From assembly GCA_020355165.1 (NCBI GenBank), contig CP070661.1:219115-261189 (forward strand): a DNA stretch of 42,075 nt. The letters are read 5' to 3'. Positions within the stretch are counted from its first letter, which is position 1, and each line of letters starts with the position of its first letter. Shown one piece after another: positions 1-11,787 of the stretch. Both the position numbers and the translations under genes were made by a program. The notes beneath the pieces were generated by a model. The model was not told the DNA's origin. It ran no database searches and was given only the letters and a program-made list of their open reading frames with translations. Origin of the DNA: Burkholderiales bacterium (GTDB taxonomy: Bacteria; Pseudomonadota; Gammaproteobacteria; Burkholderiales; Burkholderiaceae_F).

Positions 1-100
1 GCAGCGGCGAGACGAAGTCGACCTGGCCGGTGGAGCCGCGCGTCAGGAAACTACCGCGCGGGACCTCGATGACCACCTCGACCTCGATCGGCGCCGCCAT
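1..100 (-). CDS. Inorganic pyrophosphatase-like protein, N-terminal fragment
   Basis: A minus-strand reading frame starts at an ATG at 98-100 and runs off the left edge of the window, giving 33 residues. The visible part begins MAAPIEVEVVIEVPRGSF and continues to QVDFVSPL. A short acidic lead into a beta strand followed by IEVPRGS resembles the N-terminus of family I inorganic pyrophosphatases, which hydrolyse pyrophosphate to phosphate in the cytoplasm. The active-site aspartates would lie outside the window, so the assignment rests on this short segment only. It lies on the same strand as, and just downstream of, the hemerythrin-PAS gene, about 65 nt away. It could be another protein with a similar N-terminus. 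Confidence 0.45.
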   Translation of the reverse strand, partial: MAAPIEVEVVIEVPRGSFLTRGSTGQVDFVSPL

Positions 101-164
101 CGTGGAGTCGGCCGACGCGCGGGCGCCGTTCACCGGCCGTGGCCGCCTGCGCCGGCGCCCTTTC

Positions 165-1109
165 TCACGCCGGGCCGAGCAGCCGCTGCTCGCCGGTCAG
201 CCTGCGGATCGCGGTGACGTCCTGCACCGTTTCCAGCGTGCCCAGGTAGCGGCCGTCGTCGCCGCGGACCGGCCAGTAGCGGATGTGGATCATGCGTCCG
301 CTCATGTCGATCCAGAATTCCGCCACCTCCCGCCTGCCGGCCTTGAAGTCGGCGAGGATCTGGTTGACCAGGTGCAGGCTCTTCGGCGGGTGGCAGTTGT
401 GCACCGCGGTGCCGATCGCGCCGCGCGTGCGGCCGAAGATCTTCTCGCCGTGCTCGTGGCTGAAATAGCGCACGCGGTCCTCGTGGTCGATGAAGGACAA
501 CTCGACCGGCAGCGTGTTCAGGATCGCGGCGAGCACGTCGCGCTCCAGCCCGAAGGACAGGTCGGCCAGTTCCGCGCGGCCGACGATCTCTTCGGCGATG
601 CGGTAGTAGTGGGCGCGCGTGCCGGCGCCCAGTGCCGCCTCGACCTGCTCGATGCCGGCGACCACCTCGGCTGCCTGCCCATCATCGAGCATGCGCAGCG
701 CCATCGGATACAGGATGTCGTTCTCCTTCCAGAAGTGGTCCTTGCACAGCGCGGCGTACTCGGCGAACGCGGCTGCGAGCTCGGCCAGGGTCTGCCGATC
801 GCCGGCCGCATAGGCGGTCGCCAGGGGAGCAAGCCGCGCAAGGATCTCGCGCGCCCGGTCGTGCTCCTGCAGCATCACGCCGAGCGGCCCGCCGTGCCGC
901 GGCATGCCCATCTGCTCCAGCCGCGGAAAGAGGTGAAGCTCCTCCTTCTGGTTGTGGCACTGGTCGACGTAATGCAGGTACTGAACGAGAAGACCGACCA
1001 GCGCCGGCGGCGGCGGGTCAGCGCAGGAGAACTTCGCCTCCATCGCCGCAAAGACCCGCTCGGTCACCTCATGATCCCGCTTCAGCAGTTCGTCCCAGCG
1101 CTGGCTCAT
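165..1109 (-). CDS. Hemerythrin-like domain protein with C-terminal PAS domain (DUF438-like)
   Basis: The protein has 314 residues. Residues 1-145 form a hemerythrin/HHE four-helix domain: candidate iron ligands include H13, H52, H59, H83, H125 and nearby acidic residues, in contexts such as RDHEVTERVF, LQEHDRARE and KDHFWKENDILYP. Residues 195-302 are a PAS domain of the type found in DUF438 proteins (VRYFSHEHGEKIFGRTRG, then the NCHPPKSLHLV segment). Such proteins are thought to sense oxygen, NO or redox state through the di-iron site, but the output partner is unknown because no kinase or regulator domain is attached. I chose the ATG at 1107-1109 because a GAGGAGAAGG ribosome binding site precedes it. 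The longer upstream reading frame is arginine- and proline-rich and not conserved-looking. It is probably transcribed alone. Confidence 0.8.
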   Translation of the reverse strand: MSQRWDELLKRDHEVTERVFAAMEAKFSCADPPPPALVGLLVQYLHYVDQCHNQKEELHLFPRLEQMGMPRHGGPLGVMLQEHDRAREILARLAPLATAYAAGDRQTLAELAAAFAEYAALCKDHFWKENDILYPMALRMLDDGQAAEVVAGIEQVEAALGAGTRAHYYRIAEEIVGRAELADLSFGLERDVLAAILNTLPVELSFIDHEDRVRYFSHEHGEKIFGRTRGAIGTAVHNCHPPKSLHLVNQILADFKAGRREVAEFWIDMSGRMIHIRYWPVRGDDGRYLGTLETVQDVTAIRRLTGEQRLLGPA

Positions 1110-1206
1110 CGCTTGCCTTCTCCTCGACACGCCGCCACCGTCGACACGAGGCGGCAAGACGGGGCAGTCTAAAGGCGGCCCGCAGACCGATGACTTGATT
1201 AGGGCG

Positions 1207-1234
1207 AAAAAAAGCCCGCGGCGTGCCGCGGGCT
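1207..1234 (-). terminator. Intrinsic terminator of the acs-actP cluster
   Basis: Read on the minus strand, a perfect inverted repeat AGCCCGCGGC / GCCGCGGGCT (1225-1234 and 1213-1222, with a tiny loop) is followed at once by a run of seven T residues (1213-1207). It lies about 20 nt beyond the actP stop codon, the classic position and shape of a Rho-independent terminator. Confidence 0.85.
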
Positions 1235-1254
1235 CTGCGTGGGCGTGCGGTGTG

Positions 1255-3354
1255 TCAGCGCGCCAGCGTCTCGACGGTGTCACCCGAAAGGTACGGGTAG
1301 CGCACGTGCTCGACGAATTCCTGCGTCTGGCTTTCCGGCGCAGGCGTCAGCAGGCTGACGACGATCAGCGTGACGATGCCGACCGGCACGCCGAAGATGG
1401 CCGCCGAGATCGGCGCGATGCCGAACCACAGATCCATCTTGGTGGTGCCGAACCAGGCGATGAACTGCGGGTAGGTGTGGATCATGTAATAGAGGCACGT
1501 TCCGAGTCCGGCAACCATGCCTGCGATCGCACCCCACTTGTTGGCGCGCTTCCAGAACACGCCGAGCACCAGCGCCGGGAAGAACACCGAGGCCGCCATC
1601 GAGAACGCCGCGCCGACCAGGAACAGGATGTTGCCCGGCTTCAGCGACGTGACCCACGCGGCGAACAGCGCGACGAACAGCAGCAGGATCTTGGAGATCA
1701 TCACCCGCTTCTGCGTCGTGGCGTTGGGGTTGATCATCTTGTAGTACATGTCGTGCGACAGCGCGTTGGCGATGGTCAGCAGCAGGCCGTCGGCGGTCGA
1801 CAGCGCCGCCGCCAGGCCGCCGGCGGCGACCAGGCCGGAGATCACGTACGGCAGGCCGGAGATCTCGGGCGTGGCCAGCACGATGATGTCGCCGCCCAGC
1901 ACGAGCTCGGCCAGCTGAACGATGCCGTCCTTGTTGATGTCGCTGACCGACATCAGCGTCGGATCGACCTTCGCCCAGCCGGACACCCACGCGGGCAGAC
2001 TGGCGAAGCTGGTTCCCACCACCTGCGTGTAGACGACGTACTTCACCAGCACGGCCAGCGCCGGCGCGGTGAAGTACAGCAGGAAGATGAAGAACAGCGA
2101 CCAGAACACCGACTTGCGCGCCTGGCTGACCGACGGCGTCGTGTAGTAGCGCATCAGGATGTGCGGCAGCGCCGCCGTACCGAGCATCAGAGAGAACACC
2201 AGCGCCAGGAAGTTGACGCGCTTGGTGTCGCTGTCCTTGGCTGCCTCCTTCGGGTCGGCCTTGGTGCTGTCATACGGCGTCGCATGCGAACGTGGCGGCG
2301 CCGAGCGCGCTGCCGCTCCGGCGGCGGCCTTGGTCCAGGCCTCCTTGGCGTCGGCGGCCGACTTCGGATAGTCCTCGACTGCCTTCTTCGCGGCATTGAT
2401 CTCGGCCAGCGGCGCGTTGGCGGCAGTCAGGTCGGCGACCTTCTTGTCGGCGTCCGCCTTGCCCTGTTCCCATGAGCCCGGCAGCGCGGCGACGCGGGCG
2501 TTGGCGTCGTCGGCACGCTGCTTGAAGATGCCGCGCACCTCCTTCTCCTTCGGGTCGGCTTGCAGTTCGTCGACCCGCTTCTCGACCTTCTGCAGCACCG
2601 TGCCGTAGACCAGCTGCGGAACCGGCACGCCGGTCTGCTTCACCGACAGCCACACCACCGGGATCATGTAGGCGATGATCAGGATGATGTACTGGGCCAC
2701 CTGCGTCCAGGTCACCGCGCGCATGCCGCCGAGGAACGAGCAGACCAGGATGCCGGCCAGCCCGAGGAACACGCCGATGCCGAAGTCGACCCCGACGAAG
2801 CGCGAAACGATGATGCCGACGCCGTAGATCTGCGCCACCACGTAGGTGAACGAGCACAGGATGGCGCCGACGATGCCGATCGTGCGGGCGATGTGGCCGC
2901 CGTAGCGCGCGCCGAGGAAGTCCGGGATCGTGAACTGGCCGAACTTGCGCAGGTAAGGCGCCAGCAGGAACGCCACCAGGCAGTAGCCGCCGGTCCAGCC
3001 GAGCACGAAGGCCAGACCGTCGAAGCCTGTCAGATACAGCGTGCCGGCCATGCCGATGAACGACGCCGCCGACATCCAGTCGGCGCCGGTGGCCATGCCG
3101 TTGAAGATCGCCGGCACGCGCCGCCCGGCCACGTAGTACTCGGCCACATCCGCCGTTCGGCTCATGATGCCGATGCCGGCGTACAGGCCGATGGTGGCGA
3201 ACAGGAACACGTAGCCGATCCACACCCGCGGCAGGCCAAGCTGCTCGAGGATGGCCAGCGTGATCACGAAGGCGACGAAGCCCCCCGTGTACCAGGAGTA
3301 GTACTTCTTCAGCTGGTTGAAGAAAGCCCGGTTCGAGCTGACTTGTGCGCTCAT
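1255..3354 (-). CDS. actP: Cation:acetate symporter, sodium:solute symporter family (VC_2705-like)
   Basis: This 699-residue inner-membrane transporter belongs to the sodium:solute symporter family and probably imports acetate or related short carboxylates with a cation. Family segments are clear: the N-terminal YVAGRRVPAIFNGMATGADWMSAASFIG block, GGYCLVAFLLAPYLRKFG, and the later STADGLLLTIANALSHD block. A charged, Lys/Ala/Asp-rich stretch at about residues 253-378 interrupts the membrane segments, as in the long VC_2705-type members. Residues 472-483 (DINKDGIVQLAE) match an EF-hand calcium loop. The start codon overlaps the stop of the upstream DUF4212 gene by one base (TGATG), so the two are translationally coupled, a pairing typical for this symporter subfamily. 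The gene is last in the acs cluster and is followed by a terminator. Acetate as substrate is inferred from the acs neighbour. Confidence 0.9.
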   Translation of the reverse strand: MSAQVSSNRAFFNQLKKYYSWYTGGFVAFVITLAILEQLGLPRVWIGYVFLFATIGLYAGIGIMSRTADVAEYYVAGRRVPAIFNGMATGADWMSAASFIGMAGTLYLTGFDGLAFVLGWTGGYCLVAFLLAPYLRKFGQFTIPDFLGARYGGHIARTIGIVGAILCSFTYVVAQIYGVGIIVSRFVGVDFGIGVFLGLAGILVCSFLGGMRAVTWTQVAQYIILIIAYMIPVVWLSVKQTGVPVPQLVYGTVLQKVEKRVDELQADPKEKEVRGIFKQRADDANARVAALPGSWEQGKADADKKVADLTAANAPLAEINAAKKAVEDYPKSAADAKEAWTKAAAGAAARSAPPRSHATPYDSTKADPKEAAKDSDTKRVNFLALVFSLMLGTAALPHILMRYYTTPSVSQARKSVFWSLFFIFLLYFTAPALAVLVKYVVYTQVVGTSFASLPAWVSGWAKVDPTLMSVSDINKDGIVQLAELVLGGDIIVLATPEISGLPYVISGLVAAGGLAAALSTADGLLLTIANALSHDMYYKMINPNATTQKRVMISKILLLFVALFAAWVTSLKPGNILFLVGAAFSMAASVFFPALVLGVFWKRANKWGAIAGMVAGLGTCLYYMIHTYPQFIAWFGTTKMDLWFGIAPISAAIFGVPVGIVTLIVVSLLTPAPESQTQEFVEHVRYPYLSGDTVETLAR

Positions 3355-3617
3355 CAGTCTTCTCCCTCGGCGACGCCGTACTCGCGGTCCAGTTGCCCCA
3401 TCTTGTGGGCGTAGTACCAGATCAGGACCACGTAGACGATCAGTGACCCCTGGGCCGCCATGTAGAACGACACCGGGAAGCCGGCGATCACGATCTTGCT
3501 CAGGTCGACGGCGAAGTACGCCATCACGAAGGTGACGACGAACCAGATCGCGAGCAGCACGATCGTCAGGTTCAGCGTGCGCCTCCAGTAGTCTCGATGC
3601 CTTTCGGTCAGTTGCAT
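3354..3617 (-). CDS. DUF4212 small membrane protein, partner of the acetate symporter
   Basis: The protein has 87 residues and two predicted membrane helices (about residues 16-38 and 47-70), with a basic N-terminus (RHRDYWRRTLN) and a short acidic tail. This matches the DUF4212 family, small proteins almost always encoded immediately upstream of VC_2705-type sodium:solute symporters. A role as an accessory or stabilising subunit of the symporter is inferred from that pairing. A GAGGAG ribosome binding site precedes the ATG, and the stop codon overlaps the actP start by one base. Confidence 0.85.
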   Translation of the reverse strand: MQLTERHRDYWRRTLNLTIVLLAIWFVVTFVMAYFAVDLSKIVIAGFPVSFYMAAQGSLIVYVVLIWYYAHKMGQLDREYGVAEGED

Positions 3618-3657
3618 GTTCTGTTCTCCTCGGTTACTCCTTGGTTTGCAGCAGGCT

Positions 3658-4311
3658 TCAGACAGGTGTGGCGACGGCCTCCTTGTTGGCGTTGACGATG
3701 TTGTTCGGTGGATGTGAACCGCCGGCGGACGCCCCCGGCGGGGTCTTCTCGATGTCGCGCTTCAGCGTCGCGGCGAACTTGGGCTCGAAGCGGCGCAGCT
3801 TTTCCTCGATGCGCAGCGCCTCGTCGCGCCGGCCGAGGTGGTGGTAGGTCATGCCCAGCTGGTAGTAGCCGTAAGGGGAGAATGGCTGCAGCTCGATGTT
3901 CTTCTTCAGCGCCTCGACAGCCTCCGCCGGGCGCCCGCCACGAATCAGCGTCAGGCCGAGCCCGTACCAGGCGCGGTCGATCTTCGGGTTCAGCTCCAGC
4001 GCCCGGCGGAAGCAGCGCTCCGCATTGCCCAGGTCGTCGCGGCTCTCGTGGATGTAGCCGAGGTTGAACCAGGCCTCGGCATTTTCCGGCCAGCGCTGCA
4101 CCAGCAGCACGAACTGCTCGACCGCCGCCGCCGGCTCGCCGACCTCGACCAGCAGGTTGCCCAGATCATTGCGCGAGCCGGCGTCGCCGGGGTCGAGACG
4201 CAGCACCTCCTGCATCAGCTCGATCGCCCTGCGCTTTCGCCCAAGCAGCACGGCCAAGGCAACCTGCCGGCGCAGCCAGAACTTGGCGAGCCAGGTGCCG
4301 ACCGGGCTCAT
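3658..4311 (-). CDS. Tetratricopeptide repeat protein in the acs-actP cluster
   Basis: The protein has 217 residues. At least four consecutive TPR units are visible between about residues 30 and 180, each with the usual W/L-G-Y-A-F-A-P spacing (for example NAEAWFNLGYIHESRDD and DRAWYGLGLTLIRGGR). A hydrophobic or basic N-terminus (TWLAKFWLRRQVALAVLL) may associate with the membrane. TPR proteins mediate protein contacts, and no catalytic motif is present. The ATG at 4309-4311 overlaps the stop codon of the upstream membrane-protein gene (ATGA), which fixes this start even though the frame stays open further upstream inside acs. It may link the symporter and synthetase or act as a scaffold, but this is only inferred from position. 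Confidence 0.8.
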   Translation of the reverse strand: MSPVGTWLAKFWLRRQVALAVLLGRKRRAIELMQEVLRLDPGDAGSRNDLGNLLVEVGEPAAAVEQFVLLVQRWPENAEAWFNLGYIHESRDDLGNAERCFRRALELNPKIDRAWYGLGLTLIRGGRPAEAVEALKKNIELQPFSPYGYYQLGMTYHHLGRRDEALRIEEKLRRFEPKFAATLKRDIEKTPPGASAGGSHPPNNIVNANKEAVATPV

Positions 4312-4640
4312 TGCGCTGACCCCGCTCGGGCCGCCGCCCACTTGGCACAGCCGGCCTGGGTCAGGTCCTGCAGGCACACCTCGCGGTGCCAGAGACCGAC
4401 ACCGAAATAGGCGAGCAGCAGCAGCAGGAACGCCACCAGCGGCACGTGCTCGTCGAGGATCACCCGCGGCGTGACCAGCCGGACGGCGGAGACGACCGGC
4501 CGCGCGACGATCGAGAACAGCTGATAGACGAAGTTGTCGTTCCGCCGGCGCCAGTTGAAGATGCCGACAATGCCCTGAGCGAGCAGCGACAGGCCCGCGA
4601 CCAGGATCAGCGTGTGCACGATAACGAGCAGCAACGCCAC
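4308..4640 (-). CDS. Small inner-membrane protein of unknown function (acs-actP cluster)
   Basis: The protein has 110 residues and two strongly hydrophobic helices (about residues 2-27 and 66-84) around a loop containing FNWRRRNDNFVYQLFSIV and ARPVVSAVRLVTPRVILDEH. The pattern of proline, arginine and aspartate between the helices faintly resembles YggT-type membrane proteins, but I would not assign it to that family. It starts with GTG at 4638-4640 behind a GGGGAGG ribosome binding site. Its stop overlaps the TPR gene start by four bases. Position between acs and the TPR/DUF4212/actP genes suggests a role in the same acetate system. Confidence 0.7.
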   Translation of the reverse strand: MALLLVIVHTLILVAGLSLLAQGIVGIFNWRRRNDNFVYQLFSIVARPVVSAVRLVTPRVILDEHVPLVAFLLLLLAYFGVGLWHREVCLQDLTQAGCAKWAAARAGSAQ

Positions 4641-4783
4641 GCCCTTGCCTCCCCTTCGGCCCGGCCGGCAGCCGGCGCCGTTGCCTCAGTTTTCGGCCCC
4701 CAGTCGCCAGCCGGCGATGGGGGCTTCTGTCCTTTTTTGTGCCGGTCGTGGCATCGGCGCGCGGCCGCTGCCACTGCCCGGAG

Positions 4784-6766
<1,983 letters not shown>

Positions 6767-7397
6767 GATCTCCCTCTCCGGACGCCGTGCCTGCCTGGCG
6801 GCCGCTCGCCCCCCTTTGAACGCGGAACATAGGCAGGGCCCCTTACTTGAACCTTACAACGACCGGCTGCGCCATAGCGCGCCGCAACAGCCACGGCGGG
6901 CCGGCGCCTCCTGGCGCCGGTCGCCAGCGCTGACCGGAATCATTCCGCCGGGAGACGAAGCTCCGCAAACCCCTGCCCCGCATCTGCGGGATGCAACTGG
7001 CAGCCGGCGCACAGTGCCGGGCCCGGCCCGGATCCAGGCAGCCTGGCAGCCGCAGCGCGTCAGCCTGGAGGCGGCTCACCAGGAAAGCGTCTCGGTCGGC
7101 GCCACGGGCCAATCTCGCCCAGCGCGGATCGGCCACCTCGCCGCCCGCCGTCGCCGCCGGCATTGGCGAGGCAACGGAGTTGTCGCACACGCGGCTCGCA
7201 CGGCGAGCATGGCGGCCGCCTTTGAACTCCAGCCGATGAAGAGGCTGTCGTCAGTTACCGCTCGCTTCGCACTGCATCAGCCGGCCGGACGAAGGCTCGA
7301 GACGCTGCGGCACGCGAGAATCGCGGCAACCGGCCGGCTGAGCGCGCAGGTCCACGCCCGCGGGCAATCGGCTCGAATTGGCTTGACGAGCGTACCG
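6767..7397. other. Non-coding stretch upstream of acs
   Basis: I see no convincing gene here. The frames that stay open do so because of high GC: they lack family motifs, have no ribosome binding site and are rich in Arg, Pro and Ser. The first 100 nt next to acs are slightly richer in A/T (around 6841-6865) and are the likely place for the acs promoter, but I could not find a -35/-10 pair with proper spacing. No tRNA, riboswitch or CRISPR-like structure was recognised. Confidence 0.6.
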
Positions 7398-7637
7398 ATG
7401 AACGAAGAACTGCTCGCCGCGACGAGGCGCAGCATTGAGCTTCATGCACGGCGGGTCGCCGAGCTGGAGTCAACGATTTCCGGGTTACAGGAGTTGCTGC
7501 GCCAACTGGCGACGAGCACGCTGCAGCTGCTCGAGATGAGCCCGCCGCGCAGGCCTGCCGACGCTGTCATCGTCGGTGAGATCGTCAAACGTGCACGCAG
7601 GGTTCTCGCGCGCCTCGAGCCGCCGAAGCGCTCGTAG
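7398..7637 (+). CDS. Possible 79-residue hypothetical protein (coiled-coil)
   Basis: An ATG at 7398-7400 opens a 79-residue frame whose product has a heptad-like first half (HARRVAELESTISGLQELLR) and a basic C-terminus (IVKRARRVLARLEPPKRS). The composition, with regular Leu/Glu/Arg helices, looks more protein-like than the surrounding open frames. However, there is no good ribosome binding site, no family I recognise, and the stop lies only 5 nt from the 3' end of the oppositely oriented tRNA gene. It may be a real small protein or chance. Confidence 0.3.
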   Translation: MNEELLAATRRSIELHARRVAELESTISGLQELLRQLATSTLQLLEMSPPRRPADAVIVGEIVKRARRVLARLEPPKRS

Positions 7638-7642
7638 CCGGC

Positions 7643-7733
7643 TGGCGGAAGGGGTGGGATTCGAACCCACGGATACGCAATGCGCATCACCGGATTTCGA
7701 ATCCGGCGCATTCGACCACTCTGCCACCCTTCC
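7643..7733 (-). tRNA. tRNA-Ser (anticodon CGA)
   Basis: On the minus strand the seven-base acceptor stem GGAAGGG (7733-7727) pairs with CCCTTCC (7653-7647), followed by discriminator G and an encoded CCA (7645-7643). The anticodon arm reads CCGGA-TTCGAAA-TCCGG, so the anticodon is CGA, which reads serine UCG. The T arm holds GGTTCGAATCC. A long variable arm makes the gene 91 nt, as expected for a class II tRNA-Ser. It lies downstream of serS on the same strand, with the hydratase gene between. Confidence 0.97.
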
Positions 7734-7764
7734 CGGAGGCGTCCCGGGCAACCAAGCTGTCGCC

Positions 7765-8577
7765 TCAGGAAGGCGCGCATTCTAGCGTGAGCGCACTGAG
7801 GCGCCCGTCGGACAGGCGCGTGGCAAAGCTCATGCCGGGCTTCATCGGCCAGGCGTCGGTGATCGTTCCCGTGGTCACTACGTCACCGGCGCGGATCGGC
7901 CAGTGCTGCGGCTGCGCATGCATCGCGTCGACCCACTGGCGCAAGGCGTCGACCGGGCCGTCGAGCACGATGCTGGCCTCGCCGCGGTCGATCGCTTCGC
8001 CGTCGCGCAGGAGCTCGACCCGCAGCGCACGCAGCTCGGCCACCGGATCGGCAAAGCGCGCGATCGGCACGCGCGGGCCGACGAACAGGCGCCCGTGCAG
8101 CGCATCGTCGGCGAAGCAGTCGGCCAGCTTGAAGCGCCAGTCGGCGAAGTGCGTGTGCACGATCTCGAAGCCGTGCGCGACCCAGTCGATGCACCCGACG
8201 ATCGCCTCGTTGTCCATGCCGGCACGCGGCGCGTCCTTCAGGCCGAAGACGATCTCCGGTTCCAGGCGAGGCTGCGACAGGCCGCTCAGGCTGGTGCGCA
8301 CGCGGGTCCCATCGAGCAGCTGCGTCGTGTGCCGCCAGACCGTTCCCCAGATCGGCGCGAAGACGCCGTACAGAGGCCAGATGCGCCGGTTGGTGAAGCC
8401 GATCTTGTAGCCGACCGGTATCTCGCCGCGCGCCAGTCGGGCGTTGCGAACGCGGTCGGCAACGGCAAAGGCCTGCACCAGGTCGAATGCCGGGTCGGCG
8501 TCGCTCGGCAACGGCAACAGCGTCGCGCCGTCGCTGGCGCGCAGCAGCGCTTCGGCAAGCGCACTGGCGTCGGTCAC
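7765..8577 (-). CDS. 2-keto-4-pentenoate hydratase / fumarylacetoacetate hydrolase-family protein
   Basis: The protein has 270 residues from the chosen GTG. The segments PVGYKIGFTNRRIWPLYGV, EPEIVFGLKD, HGFEIVHTHFADW, and the final GDVVTTGTITDAWPM match the MhpD/DmpH-like hydratase and decarboxylase branch of the FAH superfamily. These enzymes use a divalent metal to add water to, or decarboxylate, 2-keto acids from aromatic meta-cleavage or similar pathways. The exact substrate cannot be read from the sequence, and no aromatic-degradation genes are nearby. I chose the GTG at 8575-8577, preceded by AAAGGCGG, because the family N-terminal helix starts here. An ATG at 8635-8637 would add 20 unconserved residues. 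It lies between serS and tRNA-Ser. Confidence 0.75.
   Translation of the reverse strand: MTDASALAEALLRASDGATLLPLPSDADPAFDLVQAFAVADRVRNARLARGEIPVGYKIGFTNRRIWPLYGVFAPIWGTVWRHTTQLLDGTRVRTSLSGLSQPRLEPEIVFGLKDAPRAGMDNEAIVGCIDWVAHGFEIVHTHFADWRFKLADCFADDALHGRLFVGPRVPIARFADPVAELRALRVELLRDGEAIDRGEASIVLDGPVDALRQWVDAMHAQPQHWPIRAGDVVTTGTITDAWPMKPGMSFATRLSDGRLSALTLECAPS
7779..7784 (-). promoter_or_regulatory. Possible -10 element of tRNA-Ser
   Basis: On the minus strand TAGAAT (7784-7779) is followed by a GC-rich discriminator (GCGCGCC), the arrangement typical of stringently controlled stable-RNA promoters. Initiation here would give a leader of roughly 40 nt before the tRNA. No good -35 hexamer is visible at 16-18 nt, and the site lies inside the end of the hydratase gene, so this is tentative. 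Confidence 0.3.
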
Positions 8578-8710
8578 GGCAACCGCCTTTGCATGCCACC
8601 GGCGCGCAGCGGCCGGACCGTCGCACCGATGGCGCACGCATCAGTCTGCCGGCGGCCACGCGCAGCGTTGTGCCCGAGCCCGCCGCGCGAGGCTGATCCC
8701 GACGAAAGCC

Positions 8711-10093
<1,383 letters not shown>

Positions 10094-10237
10094 TCAGGTG
10101 CGCGCGTGCGAGCTTCGCGCCGCGGCGGTGCAGGGATGAGAGCGTGGCGGTCGGCGCATGGCGGCATTGTCGCGCCCGCCGACCGCGGCGGCAAGCTTGC
10201 GCCGGGGACAACAGCGCCTGCTGCACGCATCAACCGC

Positions 10238-11572
10238 TCAACCCTTGCCGGCGCGCCGCGCGCTGGCGCGCGCCGCTTCGTTCAGCCGCCGCAGTTCGTC
10301 CAGCCGCTCGCCGATGCGCGACTCCAGGCCGCGCTCGGTCGGCTGGTACCAGCGCTGCGCGCTCACCCCTTCGGGGAGATAGGTCTCGCCGGCGGCGAAG
10401 CCGCCGGCCTCCTCGTGCGCATAGCGATAGCCGGTGCCGTAGCCGAGTTCCTTCATCAGCCGGGTCGGCGCGTTGCGCAGGTGCAGCGGCACCGGCCGCG
10501 AGCCGTCGGACTGCACGAACGCGCGCACGGCGCCGAAGGCCGCGTAGGCGGCGTTCGACTTGGCCGCCACCGCCAGGTAGACGATCGCCTCGGCGAGCGC
10601 AAGTTCGCCCTCCGGCGAGCCGAGCCGCTCGTAGGCCTCGGCGGCGTCGAGCGCGATGCGCAGGGCGCGCGGGTCGGCCAGCCCGATGTCCTCGGTGGCC
10701 ATGCGGATCGCGCGGCGGGCGATGTAGCGCGGGTCGGTGCCACCGTCGAGCATGCGCACCATCCAGTACAGCGCCGCATCGGGATCGGAGCCGCGCACCG
10801 ACTTGTGCAGGGCCGAGATCTGGTCGTAGAAGCTCTCGCCGCCCTTGTCGAAGCGGCGCAGCGTCGCCGGCAGTGTGGCGCGCAGGAACTCGGCGTCGAT
10901 CGAGGCGCGCCGATCCTGCTGCGCGGTGGCGAGCGCGATCTCCAGGGTGTTGAGCAAGCGGCGTGCATCGCCGTCGGCCAGCTCGATCAGCATCTCCCGC
11001 GCCGTCTGCTCGATCTGCACATCGGCAGCGGCGGCCAGCCGGCCGCGCTCGAGCAGGAGCGCCAGCTCGTCCGCTGCCAGCGGCTGCAGGACGTAGACGG
11101 CGGCGCGCGACAGCAGCGCACCGACCACCTCGAACGACGGATTCTCGGTGGTCGCGCCGACGAAGACGAACAGGCCCGACTCGACATGCGGCAGGAAGGC
11201 GTCCTGCTGCGCCTTGTTGAAGCGGTGAACCTCGTCGACGAACACCACCGTCGGCCGGCCGCTTCCGGCCCGCACCGCCTGCGCCTGCTCGACTGCGTCG
11301 CGGATGTCCTTCACGCCGCCGAGGACCGCCGAGATGGCGATGAACTCCAGGCCGAACGCGTCGGCCATCAGCCGCGCCAGCGTCGTCTTGCCGGTGCCCG
11401 GCGGCCCCCACAGGATCATCGAGTGCGGTCGCCCCGACTCGAAGGCGACACGCAGCGGCTTGCCCGGCCCGAGCAGATGCGCCTGGCCGATGACGTCGTC
11501 CAGGCGGCGCGGCCGCAACCGCTCGGCCAGCGGTGCCGCCGGATTGTCGTCGTTGAATAGATCGGTGGTCAT
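10238..11572 (-). CDS. rarA: Replication-associated recombination protein A, AAA+ ATPase (RarA/MgsA)
   Basis: The protein has 444 residues, the usual RarA length. This clamp-loader-like AAA+ ATPase acts at stalled replication forks and interacts with SSB. Visible features are Walker A GPPGTGKT (residues 56-63), Walker [12 protein letters not shown] (D113, E114), the sensor region [14 protein letters not shown], and the C-terminal tetramerisation region ([18 protein letters not shown] and the [16 protein letters not shown] block). I chose the ATG at 11570-11572 because [21 protein letters not shown] matches the family N-terminus. Upstream residues in the open frame look non-coding. It sits between lolA and serS, the usual order in this bacterial group, with about 500 nt to lolA occupied by a convergent small gene. 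Confidence 0.95.
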   Translation of the reverse strand: MTTDLFNDDNPAAPLAERLRPRRLDDVIGQAHLLGPGKPLRVAFESGRPHSMILWGPPGTGKTTLARLMADAFGLEFIAISAVLGGVKDIRDAVEQAQAVRAGSGRPTVVFVDEVHRFNKAQQDAFLPHVESGLFVFVGATTENPSFEVVGALLSRAAVYVLQPLAADELALLLERGRLAAAADVQIEQTAREMLIELADGDARRLLNTLEIALATAQQDRRASIDAEFLRATLPATLRRFDKGGESFYDQISALHKSVRGSDPDAALYWMVRMLDGGTDPRYIARRAIRMATEDIGLADPRALRIALDAAEAYERLGSPEGELALAEAIVYLAVAAKSNAAYAAFGAVRAFVQSDGSRPVPLHLRNAPTRLMKELGYGTGYRYAHEEAGGFAAGETYLPEGVSAQRWYQPTERGLESRIGERLDELRRLNEAARASARRAGKG

Positions 11573-11787
11573 CCTCAAGCCTGCCGGCGTTGATCCGGCC
11601 GCCCGTCGGCGGATTGCCGCGGTCAGGCTAGCACCCCGGCTCGGCGCGGCGCCGGCGCGCGCCGGATGCGTGGCCGGCCCGTCCCGCACTACCGGCCTGT
11701 CGCCACGCGGCGTCCGGCGCTAGCATCGGCCAAAGACCCCCCGATCGAGCAGCAGCGCCGCGCAACACCCGGCGCGGCGAGCCGCGC

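Noticed and set aside
4696..4738. Strong hairpin (GCCCCCA / TGGGGGC) followed on the plus strand by a T-run at 4733-4738
   Set aside because: It has terminator shape only for plus-strand transcripts, but no plus-strand gene ends there. The T-run is also separated from the stem by eight bases. It lies in the gap after acs, where it might stabilise the mRNA.
6826..6859. Promoter for acs built from TTGTAA and TATGTT on the minus strand
   Set aside because: The hexamers are separated by 22 nt, too far for a normal promoter, so I did not annotate it.
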